From JBKBKC01 sp046294265 (GTDB taxonomy: Bacteria; Pseudomonadota; Alphaproteobacteria; Rhodobacterales; Rhodobacteraceae), in the NCBI GenBank assembly GCA_046294265.1, contig JBKBKC010000001.1:186001-250000 (forward strand): a DNA stretch of 64,000 nucleotides. The letters run 5' to 3'. Shown here piece by piece: positions 36,789 to 44,443 of this stretch (positions are counted from its first letter, which is position 1; each line of letters begins with the position of its first letter). The notes beneath the pieces were generated by a model. That model saw only the letters and a program-made list of their open reading frames with translations, was not told the origin of the DNA and made no database searches. Both the position numbers and the translations under genes were made by a program.

Positions 36789-37229
36789 ATGCGGATTGCG
36801 GTGCAGGCGGACGCCTTCGACATCGGCGCCGAAACCGCCGCCTTCGCGGCGGGCGCGCCGGGTGCGGGGGCGGTGGTCACCTTCACCGGCCTCGTGCGCG
36901 ACAATGGCGGCTCTCTGTCGGCGATGGAGATCGAGCACTACCCCGGCATGACCGAACGCGCGATCCGCGCCCATGCCGAGGCGGCGATGGCCCGCTTCGC
37001 CCTCACCGACTGTCTGGTCATCCACCGCCACGGGCACCTTGGCCCCGGCGCACCGATCATGATGGTGGCCACCGCTGCCCCCCACCGCGCCGACGCCTTT
37101 GCCGCCGCCGAGTTCCTGATGGACTATCTGAAATCCCGCGCGCCGTTCTGGAAAAAGGAAATCGGCGCGGATGGTGCGGAATGGGTGGCCGCGAAAGAGG
37201 GCGACGAGGCCGCGCTCACCCGCTGGTAG
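36789..37229 (+). CDS. moaE: Molybdopterin synthase catalytic subunit
   Basis: A 146-residue MoaE: VVTFTGLVRDNGG, LEIEHYPGM-type MEIEHYPGMTERAI, VIHRHGHLGPGAPIMMVATAAPHR and the active lysine region LMDYLKSRAPFWKKE are all conserved. Works with MoaD. Followed by a gap with two CTTGCAAG palindromes and then a convergent gene. Confidence 0.95.
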   Translation: MRIAVQADAFDIGAETAAFAAGAPGAGAVVTFTGLVRDNGGSLSAMEIEHYPGMTERAIRAHAEAAMARFALTDCLVIHRHGHLGPGAPIMMVATAAPHRADAFAAAEFLMDYLKSRAPFWKKEIGADGAEWVAAKEGDEAALTRW

Positions 37230-37255
37230 GCAGGCGTGCCCGGTCGCCGCGACAC

Positions 37256-37292
37256 GGTTTCTTGCAAGAAACCGATCCGGAAACTTGCAAGT
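37256..37292. repeat. Two CTTGCAAG-core palindromes between convergent genes
   Basis: GGTTTCTTGCAAGAAACC (37256-37273) is a perfect 18-bp palindrome, and ACTTGCAAGT (37283-37292) a second with the same core, centres 23 bases apart (about two helical turns). They lie between the moaE stop and a convergent stop. Without a loop-forming spacer they look like a protein-binding site more than a terminator. Confidence 0.75.
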
Positions 37293-37340
37293 GTCAGGTG
37301 CCGCGTCCCGGCCGCGCAGCCGCCACGATCCGGTCGCGCG

Positions 37341-37715
37341 TTACCCCATCGTCTCAAGACAATGCCTGCGGAAGGCGCGTTTGAGCATGTCCAGCTCCGC
37401 GCGCAGCAGATCCATCTCCGCGCGGATATCCTCTTCCAGCGGGACGCCGGCGACGATGGTGAAATGCGCAAGCCGCGCGCCCGTTTCGGCATCCCGCAGG
37501 ATCACCGTCTGGACGCCCTCGGACAGTGCCGCCACCGGGATCGGCAGGCGCACCGCGTGGTCGCCCGGCCGGTCGGGCACAGGCACCACGGTCAGCCCGG
37601 GCAGCACGGTCTCCAGATGCAGCGCCTCGATACGGGGCGTGGTGGCGGCGCCGGTCAGCACCCCCTCCCACACCCCGGCCCGGATGCGCGTCTGCGTCAG
37701 CGTGATCTCGGTCAT
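37341..37715 (-). CDS. Conserved hypothetical protein, beta-rich with C-terminal coiled coil
   Basis: A 124-residue protein without signal peptide. Residues 1-90 look beta-rich (IRAGVWEGVLTGAATTP, VQTVILRDAETGARLAHFTI) and the C-terminus (EEDIRAEMDLLRAELDMLKR) is a likely coiled coil, which suggests self-association. I do not recognise it. Lies 7 bases downstream of the DUF6478-like gene on the same strand and is probably co-transcribed with it. Confidence 0.75.
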   Translation of the reverse strand: MTEITLTQTRIRAGVWEGVLTGAATTPRIEALHLETVLPGLTVVPVPDRPGDHAVRLPIPVAALSEGVQTVILRDAETGARLAHFTIVAGVPLEEDIRAEMDLLRAELDMLKRAFRRHCLETMG

Positions 37716-37722
37716 CGGGCCC

Positions 37723-38496
37723 TCATATCTCGGCGCGCGGGCGGCGGCTGACCATCACGTCGCGCAGGATGATCTGGTTCATCTCGGGGCCTTCGAAGAT
37801 CAGGTCGATCCACATCTTGTCGGCCCGCTTTTCCTTGACGTTGGAATAGGCGAGGTCGAATTCCACCGTCACCTCTTCCGACGCGAGCGGCAATTCACGC
37901 ACGATCTGCTCTACGTTCGGCCCGTGCCGGATGTTCAGCCTTGCAAAGATCTCCAGCGGTTTCTCCATCTCCACGATGGCATCCAGCCGGATCAGGTGGC
38001 GCAGGCGCAGCCCGTCCACCGACGCGGGTGGCAGATCAAGCACCAATGACAGGAACGACCCGTCGAAGCGGAAAACGTCCAACCGCAGGCCGAAGGGTGC
38101 CAGATCAGATTCGCGGGTGTTCCTGATCTGGCGCACGGTCAGTTCCGAGCGCCGGCAATCGTGAAAGATCGTGGCACCCTCGGCCACCTGCGCCTTGCCG
38201 GGAACCGAGGCGATGCCGGGCACCGGGATCGGCCCGCGCCACATCTCCGGCCGCCACACCCAGTCGGCCCCCACGGGCCGGCGCAGCGCGTTCGATCCGA
38301 TCACCGGCAGCGCCAGCCGGTGGTCGGCCTGGTGGATCACGCGGTCCAGTTGCCGCCGCAGTCCCCAGGCCCGGCCACGGAACCGCCGCAGCGTGGTGAG
38401 GTCCATCGCATCGGCGCTGTCGGCAAAGGACTGCCAGCGCCGAATCGCGCTGCGATGCAGCAGCCGATCCAGAAAACCGTCAAACCCCTTTGCCAT
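37723..38496 (-). CDS. DUF6478-like family protein
   Basis: A 257-residue soluble protein, basic in its N-terminal third (LDRLLHRSAIRRWQSFADSA, RFRGRAWGLRRQLDRVIHQ) and beta-rich after (SVDGLRLRHLIRLDAIVEME, VTVEFDLAYSNVKEKRADKM). It agrees with the rhodobacterial family annotated DUF6478, whose function is unknown. I chose the ATG at 38496; ATG codons at 38532 and 38538 would add 12-14 residues. First gene of a two-gene operon with the 124-residue protein. Confidence 0.75.
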   Translation of the reverse strand: MAKGFDGFLDRLLHRSAIRRWQSFADSADAMDLTTLRRFRGRAWGLRRQLDRVIHQADHRLALPVIGSNALRRPVGADWVWRPEMWRGPIPVPGIASVPGKAQVAEGATIFHDCRRSELTVRQIRNTRESDLAPFGLRLDVFRFDGSFLSLVLDLPPASVDGLRLRHLIRLDAIVEMEKPLEIFARLNIRHGPNVEQIVRELPLASEEVTVEFDLAYSNVKEKRADKMWIDLIFEGPEMNQIILRDVMVSRRPRAEI

Positions 38497-38623
38497 CTTC
38501 CGCCCCGCGCCCCTCCCTTCGTTCTCGCGCATCCGCATTGTCGCCGCAATGGAAACGATTGTCGAATGGCCGGAAACACTTCACAGGCTGCACGGTCCAG
38601 TTGAAGAACGGGTAAATCCGCCT

Positions 38624-39226
38624 TCAGGCATCCCGGTTGGCCGCGCGCATCGCCCGCACGAAAGCTCCGATCATCTGCCGACCGGCCTCGGCTGACAGCG
38701 CCGTGCCAAGACCCCCAGCAACCGAGAGCGTTACCAGCCGCCCCCCCACCGCGACAACCGCGCGCCAGGTCTCGCCCGCCTCGCCGCGCGCGGCGCGGTC
38801 GGTCAGCCGCACCAGCACCGCGCCGTCGGCCTGCAGCACCTCATGCACCGTCACGCTGCCCGCGCGGCCCGCGCGGCTGAGCGCCGCGCGCCCCTCGTCG
38901 GAGGTGAAGAACGCCGCAAGCGCCTCGGCATCCGGGTCGGTCCCGCCGGCACTGCCCGGGCCCGCCACCGTGGCCGTCAGCAGCGCGGGTGCCCCCGGCG
39001 CGCCCATGCATCGCGCGAAGGCCACGAAATCCGACGCGCCCACGCGGGCCACGGCATCTGGCGCCACGCAGAACCCCTGCGGGGCAGCGACAGCAAGTCC
39101 CGGCGCGCCCTCGGCCCCCAGGTTGACCGTCCTTGCTCCGCCGCCTCCGCCGCCGAGGCAGCCCGACAGCGCAAAGGCTGCGGCCAGCCCTGCGGCCTTA
39201 CTGGTCCATATAGACATGGCGTTCAT
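38624..39226 (-). CDS. Putative lipoprotein
   Basis: A 200-residue protein with a signal peptide and lipobox LSGC, acylated at that cysteine, then a run of six glycines (CLGGGGGGART). The mature part has two more cysteines (GFCVAPDAV, FARCMGAPG) that could form a disulfide. Family unknown. Start at 39226 has GGGGG at suitable distance; 39217 is an alternative. It overlaps the 3' end of ilvD by 29 bases on the same strand, so it is probably expressed with it. Confidence 0.75.
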   Translation of the reverse strand: MNAMSIWTSKAAGLAAAFALSGCLGGGGGGARTVNLGAEGAPGLAVAAPQGFCVAPDAVARVGASDFVAFARCMGAPGAPALLTATVAGPGSAGGTDPDAEALAAFFTSDEGRAALSRAGRAGSVTVHEVLQADGAVLVRLTDRAARGEAGETWRAVVAVGGRLVTLSVAGGLGTALSAEAGRQMIGAFVRAMRAANRDA

Positions 39227-40931
39227 CACGCGCCCCCGGATGCGTCACCGCCCCAAGCCGGGCCCCGCCCACAAGGCGGGCATATTTCCACAAGGCCCCC
39301 GTGGCATAGGCGGTTTCGCGCGGGCCTTTCCAGTCGGCCCGCCGCGCGGCCAGTTCCTCATCGCTCAGTGCCACCGACAATTCGCCCGTCAGCGCGTTAA
39401 GCGTGATCACGTCACCATCGCGCAGCAGGGCAATCGGGCCGCCATGGGCCGCCTCCGGCCCCACATGGCCCACGCAGAACCCGCGCGTGGCCCCCGAGAA
39501 CCGGCCGTCGGTGATGAGCGCCACCTTCTTGCCCATGCCCTGACCGGACAGGGCGGCGGTGGTGGAGAGCATCTCGCGCATTCCCGGGCCGCCGGCGGGC
39601 CCCTCGTTGCGGATCACGATGACCTCGCCTTCCTTGTATTCGCGCGCCTTGACCGCCTCGAACGCATCCTCCTCGCATTCAAAGACGTGGGCGGGGCCGC
39701 TGAATACCTGCTCGGCCTCGCTCATCCCCGCCACCTTCACGATGGCCCCCTCGGGCGCGAGGTTGCCTTTCAGGCCCACGACGCCGCCGGTCTTGGTGAT
39801 CGGTGTGGTGACCGGATGGATCACCTTTCCGTCCGGCTCGCCCCGGATCTCCTCCAGGCTTTCGCCCAGGGTCCGGCCGCTGGCGGTCAGGCAGTCGAGG
39901 TGCAAAAGGCCCGCGCGCGCCAGTTCCTTCATCACCACGGGCACGCCGCCCACCTCATACAAGTCCTTGGCCACATACTGGCCACCCGGCCGCAGGCTGA
40001 CGAAATAGGGCGTGTCGCGCATGATGTCGGCCACGTCGAACAGGTCGAAATCAATCCCCGCCTCATGCGCGATGGCGGGCAGATGCAGCGCCGCATTGGT
40101 GCTGCCCCCGGTGCAGGCCACCACGCGGGCGGCATTCTCCAGGCTCTTGAGGGTCACGATATCGCGGGCACGGATGTTCTTTTCGATCAGGTTCATCACC
40201 GCCACCCCCGACGCCTCGCAAAACTGGTCGCGACTCTCATAGGGGGCGGGGGCGCCCGACGAGTTGAGGAGTGCCAGGCCGATCGCCTCGGACACGCAGG
40301 CCATCGTGTTGGCGGTGTATTGCGCGCCGCAGGCCCCCGAGGACGGACAGGCCACCCGCTCCATGATCTCCAGTTCCGCCTCGGACATGCTGCCTGCCTG
40401 CACCTTCCCCACGGCCTCGAACATGTCCTGCACGGTGATGTCGCGGCCCTGATAGCGGCCCGGCAGGATCGACCCACCGTAAATGAACACGCTCGGCACG
40501 TTCAGGCGCACCATCGCCATCATCATGCCCGGCAGCGACTTGTCGCAGCCCGCCAGCCCCACCAGCGCATCATAGCAATGCCCGCGCATGGTCAACTCCA
40601 CCGTGTCGGTGATCGCATCGCGGGATGCCAGCGACGACCGCATCCCCTCATGCCCCATCGCAATCCCGTCGGTCACCGTGATCGTGGTGAACTCGCGCGG
40701 GGTGCCGCCACCCTTTTTCACGCCATGCTTCACGATCTGCGCCTGCCGGTTCAGCGCGATGTTGCAGGGGGCGGCCTCGTTCCAGCAGGTGGCGACGCCG
40801 ACCCAGGGCTGGTGGATTTCCACTTCGGTGATCCCCATGGCGTAGAAGTAGCTGCGGTGCGGCGCGCGGGCGGGGCCTTCGGTCACATGGCGGCTGGGAA
40901 GTTTCGATTTGTCGAAACGCTGGTTGGTCAT
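39198..40931 (-). CDS. ilvD: Dihydroxy-acid dehydratase
   Basis: Dehydrates 2,3-dihydroxy-isovalerate and its homologue in valine, isoleucine and leucine synthesis. The 577-residue enzyme carries cluster and magnesium-site motifs: CWNEAAPCN, LVGLAGCDKSLPGMMMAM, SSGACGAQYTANTMAC, VACTGGSTNAALHL and RNEGPAGGPGMREML, all characteristic of IlvD/Edd. Length agrees with the family. Divergent from the M15-like gene. Confidence 0.97.
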   Translation of the reverse strand: MTNQRFDKSKLPSRHVTEGPARAPHRSYFYAMGITEVEIHQPWVGVATCWNEAAPCNIALNRQAQIVKHGVKKGGGTPREFTTITVTDGIAMGHEGMRSSLASRDAITDTVELTMRGHCYDALVGLAGCDKSLPGMMMAMVRLNVPSVFIYGGSILPGRYQGRDITVQDMFEAVGKVQAGSMSEAELEIMERVACPSSGACGAQYTANTMACVSEAIGLALLNSSGAPAPYESRDQFCEASGVAVMNLIEKNIRARDIVTLKSLENAARVVACTGGSTNAALHLPAIAHEAGIDFDLFDVADIMRDTPYFVSLRPGGQYVAKDLYEVGGVPVVMKELARAGLLHLDCLTASGRTLGESLEEIRGEPDGKVIHPVTTPITKTGGVVGLKGNLAPEGAIVKVAGMSEAEQVFSGPAHVFECEEDAFEAVKAREYKEGEVIVIRNEGPAGGPGMREMLSTTAALSGQGMGKKVALITDGRFSGATRGFCVGHVGPEAAHGGPIALLRDGDVITLNALTGELSVALSDEELAARRADWKGPRETAYATGALWKYARLVGGARLGAVTHPGARDERHVYMDQ

Positions 40932-41037
40932 GGCGGTCCCTCCCCGGAATGGCTTTCGGCGCAGGGATAAAGGGCCGTGGCGGGACGGGCAAGCCGGGAT
41001 TGCACGGGGGCGGCCGCGACCCTAGGCTTGCCGCAGC

Positions 41038-41703
41038 ATGGGGGAACAGATGCGCGCGACCACCAGCCTTGCCGCCTTGGAAAAACTGGGCCGCGTGCGC
41101 CTCTCGCGCCACTTCTTCCTGCGCGATTTCCTGTATTCCGAGATCGGCAGCTTTCACGCCATCCCCAACCTGCCCGAAGACGCCGACTTGCTGGTGGCGG
41201 CGGGCACACGGATGGCGACCGAGCTGCCTGACCCGCTGGTGGAAACCTTCGGCCCCATCGCGGTGCGGTCCTCTTACCGCAGCCCCGCCGTCAACGCCTT
41301 CGGCAACGCCCATGGCCTGAATTGCGCTGCGAATGCGGCGAACCACGCCGGGCATATCTGGGACCGGCGCGATGCCAAGGGCCGCATGGGGGCCTGTGCC
41401 TGCATCGTCATCCCGTGGTTTTCGGATCAGTATGACCGGGGCCGCGACTGGCGCGATCTGGCCTGGTGGATCCACGATCACCTGCCCTATTCCGCGATGC
41501 AGTTCTTTCCCAAACGCGCGGCCTTCAACCTGACCTGGCGCGAGGATCCTGCGCGCCGCATCACCTCCTACGCGACACCCCGGGGCACCCTCCTGGTCAG
41601 CGGGGCCGAGGCCCCACCGGACCGCGCCAACGGCTACCGCGACTTCCCGCCCTTCCGGGGGATCGCCTATCCTGTCGCGACCTGGGACCCCGGCGCGCCG
41701 TAG
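41038..41703 (+). CDS. Peptidase M15-like protein
   Basis: A 221-residue protein resembling the M15 (D-Ala-D-Ala carboxypeptidase) fold: LSRHFFLRDF at the start, ITVRSSYRSP-like IAVRSSYRSPAVNAFG in the middle, and NHAGHIWD then WWIHDHLPYSAMQFF where metal-binding histidine and aspartate residues would lie. The usual SxHxxGxAxD pattern is not exact, so catalysis is uncertain. No signal peptide is evident, so a cytoplasmic or phage-like role is possible. Its 3' end overlaps the convergent TetR gene by 37 bases. Confidence 0.6.
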   Translation: MGEQMRATTSLAALEKLGRVRLSRHFFLRDFLYSEIGSFHAIPNLPEDADLLVAAGTRMATELPDPLVETFGPIAVRSSYRSPAVNAFGNAHGLNCAANAANHAGHIWDRRDAKGRMGACACIVIPWFSDQYDRGRDWRDLAWWIHDHLPYSAMQFFPKRAAFNLTWREDPARRITSYATPRGTLLVSGAEAPPDRANGYRDFPPFRGIAYPVATWDPGAP

Positions 41704-42311
41704 CGCGCCATGAACGTCTCCACCGCGCCCCGGATCACCCGCGCGCGATCCGCTTCCGTGATCGGCAGGTTGACGCCAAAGACGATGCGATGGAACAGAT
41801 CGGCCTTGCACAGTTCGGCAAACTGGTCGGCGGCAAGGGCGGCGTCATCGCAGACCAGATCGCCGCGCGCCACGCGGTCCAGGATATATTCCTGCAACAC
41901 GCCCTTCGCCATCGCCGGGCCGCTTTCGTAGAAATCGCGCGCCAGTTCGGGAAAGCGGTCGGCCTCGGCCACGCACATCCGGAACACCCGCATCCCGAAT
42001 TCCGACGTGAAAAACTCCACCATCCGGCTCGCCGCAATGGTCAGCGCCTTCGCGGGGCGCATCGAGGCGTCGATCAGCGCCTCAGCCTCATTCGCCTGGC
42101 GGCAGCATTCGAACTTGGCCACCTCCAGGAACAGGAACCGCTTGTCGGCAAAATAGGCATACAGCGTCGCCTTGCTCACCCCCGCCTCGCGCGCGATGTC
42201 ATCGACGGACGCGCCCTCATACCCGTCGCGCATGAATACAAGGCGGGCGCCGGCCAGCACCTGCTCGAACTTGCGGCCCCGTTTGGCGGCCATCTGCGGC
42301 GCTGCACCCAT
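41667..42311 (-). CDS. TetR/AcrR family transcriptional regulator
   Basis: A 214-residue TetR regulator. The N-terminal HTH is at about residues 14-58: LAGARLVFMRDGYEGASVDD, IAREAGVSKATLYAYFADK. The C-terminal part resembles the AefR-like ligand domain (AKADLFHRIVFG, AVETFMARYG). ATG at 42311 has GGGGAGAAC upstream; a shorter start at 42293 is possible. Sites of the type CTGAACCG-N2-CGGTTCAG lie just upstream of it and in the gap before mbfA, so it probably regulates itself and the neighbouring 58-codon ORF. Confidence 0.9.
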   Translation of the reverse strand: MGAAPQMAAKRGRKFEQVLAGARLVFMRDGYEGASVDDIAREAGVSKATLYAYFADKRFLFLEVAKFECCRQANEAEALIDASMRPAKALTIAASRMVEFFTSEFGMRVFRMCVAEADRFPELARDFYESGPAMAKGVLQEYILDRVARGDLVCDDAALAADQFAELCKADLFHRIVFGVNLPITEADRARVIRGAVETFMARYGAPGSQVATG

Positions 42312-42332
42312 CACGTTCTCCCCGCCGCAGCA

Positions 42333-42349
42333 TAGACCGGACGGTTCAA
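42333..42349. promoter_or_regulatory. TetR operator upstream of the tetR-like gene
   Basis: On the minus strand TTGAACCGTCCGGTCTA, close to the perfect site CTGAACCGTCCGGTTCAG at 42633, ends about 21 bases before the regulator's ATG; an autoregulatory site. Confidence 0.7.
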
Positions 42350-42382
42350 TCGGGGCAAGCGCCGCCATCGGCAGACCCCGGG

Positions 42383-42559
42383 TCACTTGCCCGTGCGGCA
42401 TCCCATGGCCGGCCCGGGCGTGGCGGGCGACGCGCAGCCCTGCGTCACCGGGGCGGGCGTGCCGAAATCCAGCCGCGGCAGATCGAACACGAGGCTACCC
42501 GCCATCGCGGGCAGGGCGGACAGGGACAGCGCGGCAAGCGCAAGGCGGATCGTGGTCAT
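42383..42559 (-). CDS. 58-residue predicted secreted protein of unknown function
   Basis: A short gene: ATG at 42559 preceded by AGAAGGGAAC, stop at 42385-42383. The product begins MTTIRLALAALSLSALPAMA, a clear signal peptide cleaved near residue 20; the 38-residue mature part is proline/glycine-rich with two cysteines (GCASPATPG, MGCRTGK). I do not recognise it. Three TetR-type operators lie 13-91 bases upstream, and the TetR gene is just downstream on the same strand. Evidence for coding is the RBS, signal peptide and operator position; no homologue check was possible. Confidence 0.65.
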   Translation of the reverse strand: MTTIRLALAALSLSALPAMAGSLVFDLPRLDFGTPAPVTQGCASPATPGPAMGCRTGK

Positions 42560-42571
42560 GGCGGTTCCCTT

Positions 42572-42589
42572 CTGAACTGATCGGTTTAG
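42572..42589. promoter_or_regulatory. TetR-type operator, site 1 (degenerate)
   Basis: CTGAACTGATCGGTTTAG shares 13 of 18 positions with the perfect site at 42633 and lies 12 bases before the ATG of the 58-codon ORF, where it would block the ribosome-site region or promoter. Confidence 0.65.
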
Positions 42590-42597
42590 ATTACATT

Positions 42598-42619
42598 AAC
42601 TGAACCGAGTCGTTCAGTT
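42598..42619. promoter_or_regulatory. TetR-type operator, site 2
   Basis: AACTGAAC-CGAGTC-GTTCAGTT is a perfect 8+8-bp inverted repeat using the same CTGAAC half-site. Confidence 0.75.
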
Positions 42620-42632
42620 TGTCCAGCAAAAA

Positions 42633-42650
42633 CTGAACCGTCCGGTTCAG
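42633..42650. promoter_or_regulatory. TetR-type operator, site 3 (perfect palindrome)
   Basis: CTGAACCG-TC-CGGTTCAG, perfect 8+8-bp palindrome with 2-base centre. It lies in the shared promoter of the 58-codon ORF (minus) and mbfA (plus), 72 bases before the mbfA start. Confidence 0.8.
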
Positions 42651-42690
42651 ATAAATCGTGGGCTTGCCGCCAGGATCACGCAGCCCTAAC

Positions 42691-42705
42691 TTAGAATCAT
42701 TCCAA
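42691..42705 (+). promoter_or_regulatory. Irr-box-like (ICE) element upstream of mbfA
   Basis: TTAGAA-TCA-TTCCAA resembles the iron control element TTTAGAA-N-TTCTAAA bound by Irr, which is known to regulate mbfA in Rhizobiales. One base departs in each half from perfect symmetry. It ends 16 bases before the mbfA ATG. Confidence 0.65.
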
Positions 42706-42721
42706 AAACCCGGAGCCCCCG

Positions 42722-43699
42722 ATGATTCCCGGCCTGTCCAACCGCCGCCGCTTCCGCGACCTGTCGGAACAAGAGGTGCTGGCCCTCGCCATCTCGAACG
42801 AAGAGGATGACGCGCGCATCTACCGCAGCTATGCCGAACGCCTGCGCGCCGCCTTCCCATCCTCCGCCGCTCTCTTCGACGGTATGGCCGCCGAGGAAGA
42901 CCAGCATCGCAAGCGCCTGATCGACCTGCACCGCACCCAGTTCGGCGAGGTGATCCCGCTCATCCGGCGCGAGCATGTGGCGGGCGCCTATGCCCGCCGC
43001 CCCGTCTGGCTGACCGAGAACCTGGGCCTCGACCGCATCCGCGCCGAAGCCCACGCGATGGAGAACGAGGCGCGCCGGTTCTATGAGGCCGCCGCCGCCC
43101 GCACCTCCGACGCGGGCACCCGCAAGCTCTTGGGCGACCTCGCCGCCGCCGAGGCCGGGCACCAGAAAACCGCCGACCGCCTGACCGAGGAACACCTGCC
43201 CGAGGATGCCCGGCAAACCGAGGATGACACCCGCAAACGCCAGTTCCTGCTCACCTGGGTGCAGCCGGGCCTTGCGGGGCTGATGGATGGCTCGGTCTCC
43301 ACCCTCGCCCCCATCTTCGCCACCGCCTTCGCCACGCAGGACCCGGCGACGACCCTGACCGTGGGCCTTGCCGCCTCGATCGGGGCGGGCATCTCGATGG
43401 GCTTCACCGAGGCCGCGCATGACGACGGCGTGCTGTCGGGGCGCGGCTCGCCCTGGAAGCGCGGCTTTGCCTCGGGCATCATGACCACGCTGGGGGGCCT
43501 TGGCCACGCGCTGCCCTACCTCATTTCGGATTTCTGGACCGCCACGACCATCGCCATCATCGTGGTGTTTGTGGAGCTTTGGGCCATCGTCTGGATCCAG
43601 ATGCGGTTCATGGAAACCCCCTTCCTGCGCGCCACCTTCCAGGTTGTCCTGGGCGGCGCGCTGGTGTTTGCTGCGGGGGCGTTCATCGGGGGGGGCTGA
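42722..43699 (+). CDS. mbfA: Membrane-bound ferritin-like iron exporter MbfA
   Basis: A 325-residue fusion of a cytoplasmic ferritin/rubrerythrin-like domain (1 to about 165) and a VIT1/CCC1-like membrane domain (about 170-325). Diiron-type residues occur in SNEEDDARIYR, EEDQHRKR, HAMENEARRFYE and EAGHQKTADR; the membrane half has GLMDGSVSTLAPI and GISMGFTEAAHDDG as in VIT proteins. MbfA exports iron and peroxide-generating ferrous iron in rhizobia. Upstream lie an Irr-type box and three TetR-type operators; nitroreductase follows after 5 bases. Confidence 0.92.
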   Translation: MIPGLSNRRRFRDLSEQEVLALAISNEEDDARIYRSYAERLRAAFPSSAALFDGMAAEEDQHRKRLIDLHRTQFGEVIPLIRREHVAGAYARRPVWLTENLGLDRIRAEAHAMENEARRFYEAAAARTSDAGTRKLLGDLAAAEAGHQKTADRLTEEHLPEDARQTEDDTRKRQFLLTWVQPGLAGLMDGSVSTLAPIFATAFATQDPATTLTVGLAASIGAGISMGFTEAAHDDGVLSGRGSPWKRGFASGIMTTLGGLGHALPYLISDFWTATTIAIIVVFVELWAIVWIQMRFMETPFLRATFQVVLGGALVFAAGAFIGGG

Positions 43700-43704
43700 G
43701 GGCC

Positions 43705-44397
43705 ATGTATCGCAAGGGCGAGGTTTCCTATCAGCCGCTGCCGCTGCCAGACCGCGTGCAAAAGCCCGATGATGCGGCACTTGCCGATGCCACGGCCTTC
43801 CTCGCCTACATGAAGAAACGCCATTCGGTGCGCCAGTACGACACCCGCCCCGTGCCCGAGGCCATCATCACCGCCGCCATCGCCGCCGCAGGCACCGCGC
43901 CCTCGGGGGCCAACCACCAGCCCTGGCATTTCGCCGCCATCGCAGACCCTGCCATGAAGGCCCGCATCCGCACTGCCGCCGAGGAGGAAGAGCGCGAATT
44001 CTACGCGGGCGGCGGGGGCGATGAATGGCTGGCCGCGTTGGAACCCGTGGGAACGGGGCCCGAAAAGCCGCATCTGACCGATGCGCCCTGGCTCATCGTC
44101 ATCTTCGCCCAGCGGTATGGGATCACCGAGGACGGCACCCGATACAAGAATTACTACGTCCCCGAAAGCGTGGGCATCGCCACCGGTTTCCTCATCGCGG
44201 CACTGCACCACGCGGGGCTCGTCTGCCTCGAACACACCCCCAACCCGATGAAATTCCTCGGCCCCCTCTGCGGCCGCCCCGACCATGAAAAGCCCGTGAT
44301 GATCCTGCCCGTGGGCTGGCCCGCCCCCGATGCCACCGTCCCCGCCGTGGCCAAGCGCAAGAAACCGCTGAACCAGATCCTCACCGTCTTCGGCTGA
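43705..44397 (+). CDS. Nitroreductase family protein
   Basis: A 230-residue FMN-dependent nitroreductase: KKRHSVRQYDTRPVPEAII at the flavin-binding start, AGTAPSGANHQPWHF for the phosphate/FMN contacts, and VGIATGFLIAALHHAGLVCL at the dimer core. It falls in the iodotyrosine-deiodinase/BluB-like branch by pattern (RHSVR, GANHQPW), but the substrate is unknown. The ATG at 43705 lies 5 bases after mbfA; the long frame reading back into mbfA is rejected. Probably co-transcribed with mbfA, perhaps for redox or flavin handling. Confidence 0.88.
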   Translation: MYRKGEVSYQPLPLPDRVQKPDDAALADATAFLAYMKKRHSVRQYDTRPVPEAIITAAIAAAGTAPSGANHQPWHFAAIADPAMKARIRTAAEEEEREFYAGGGGDEWLAALEPVGTGPEKPHLTDAPWLIVIFAQRYGITEDGTRYKNYYVPESVGIATGFLIAALHHAGLVCLEHTPNPMKFLGPLCGRPDHEKPVMILPVGWPAPDATVPAVAKRKKPLNQILTVFG

Positions 44398-44443
44398 AAC
44401 CGGGGGGTCTTGCGCCCGCCGCAGACCACGCTAATCTTGAGCA

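Noticed and set aside
36789..37229. moaD-moaE as part of a mobile or toxin-like cassette with neighbours
   Set aside because: Both are ordinary molybdopterin synthase subunits coupled to pgsA; no accessory signs.
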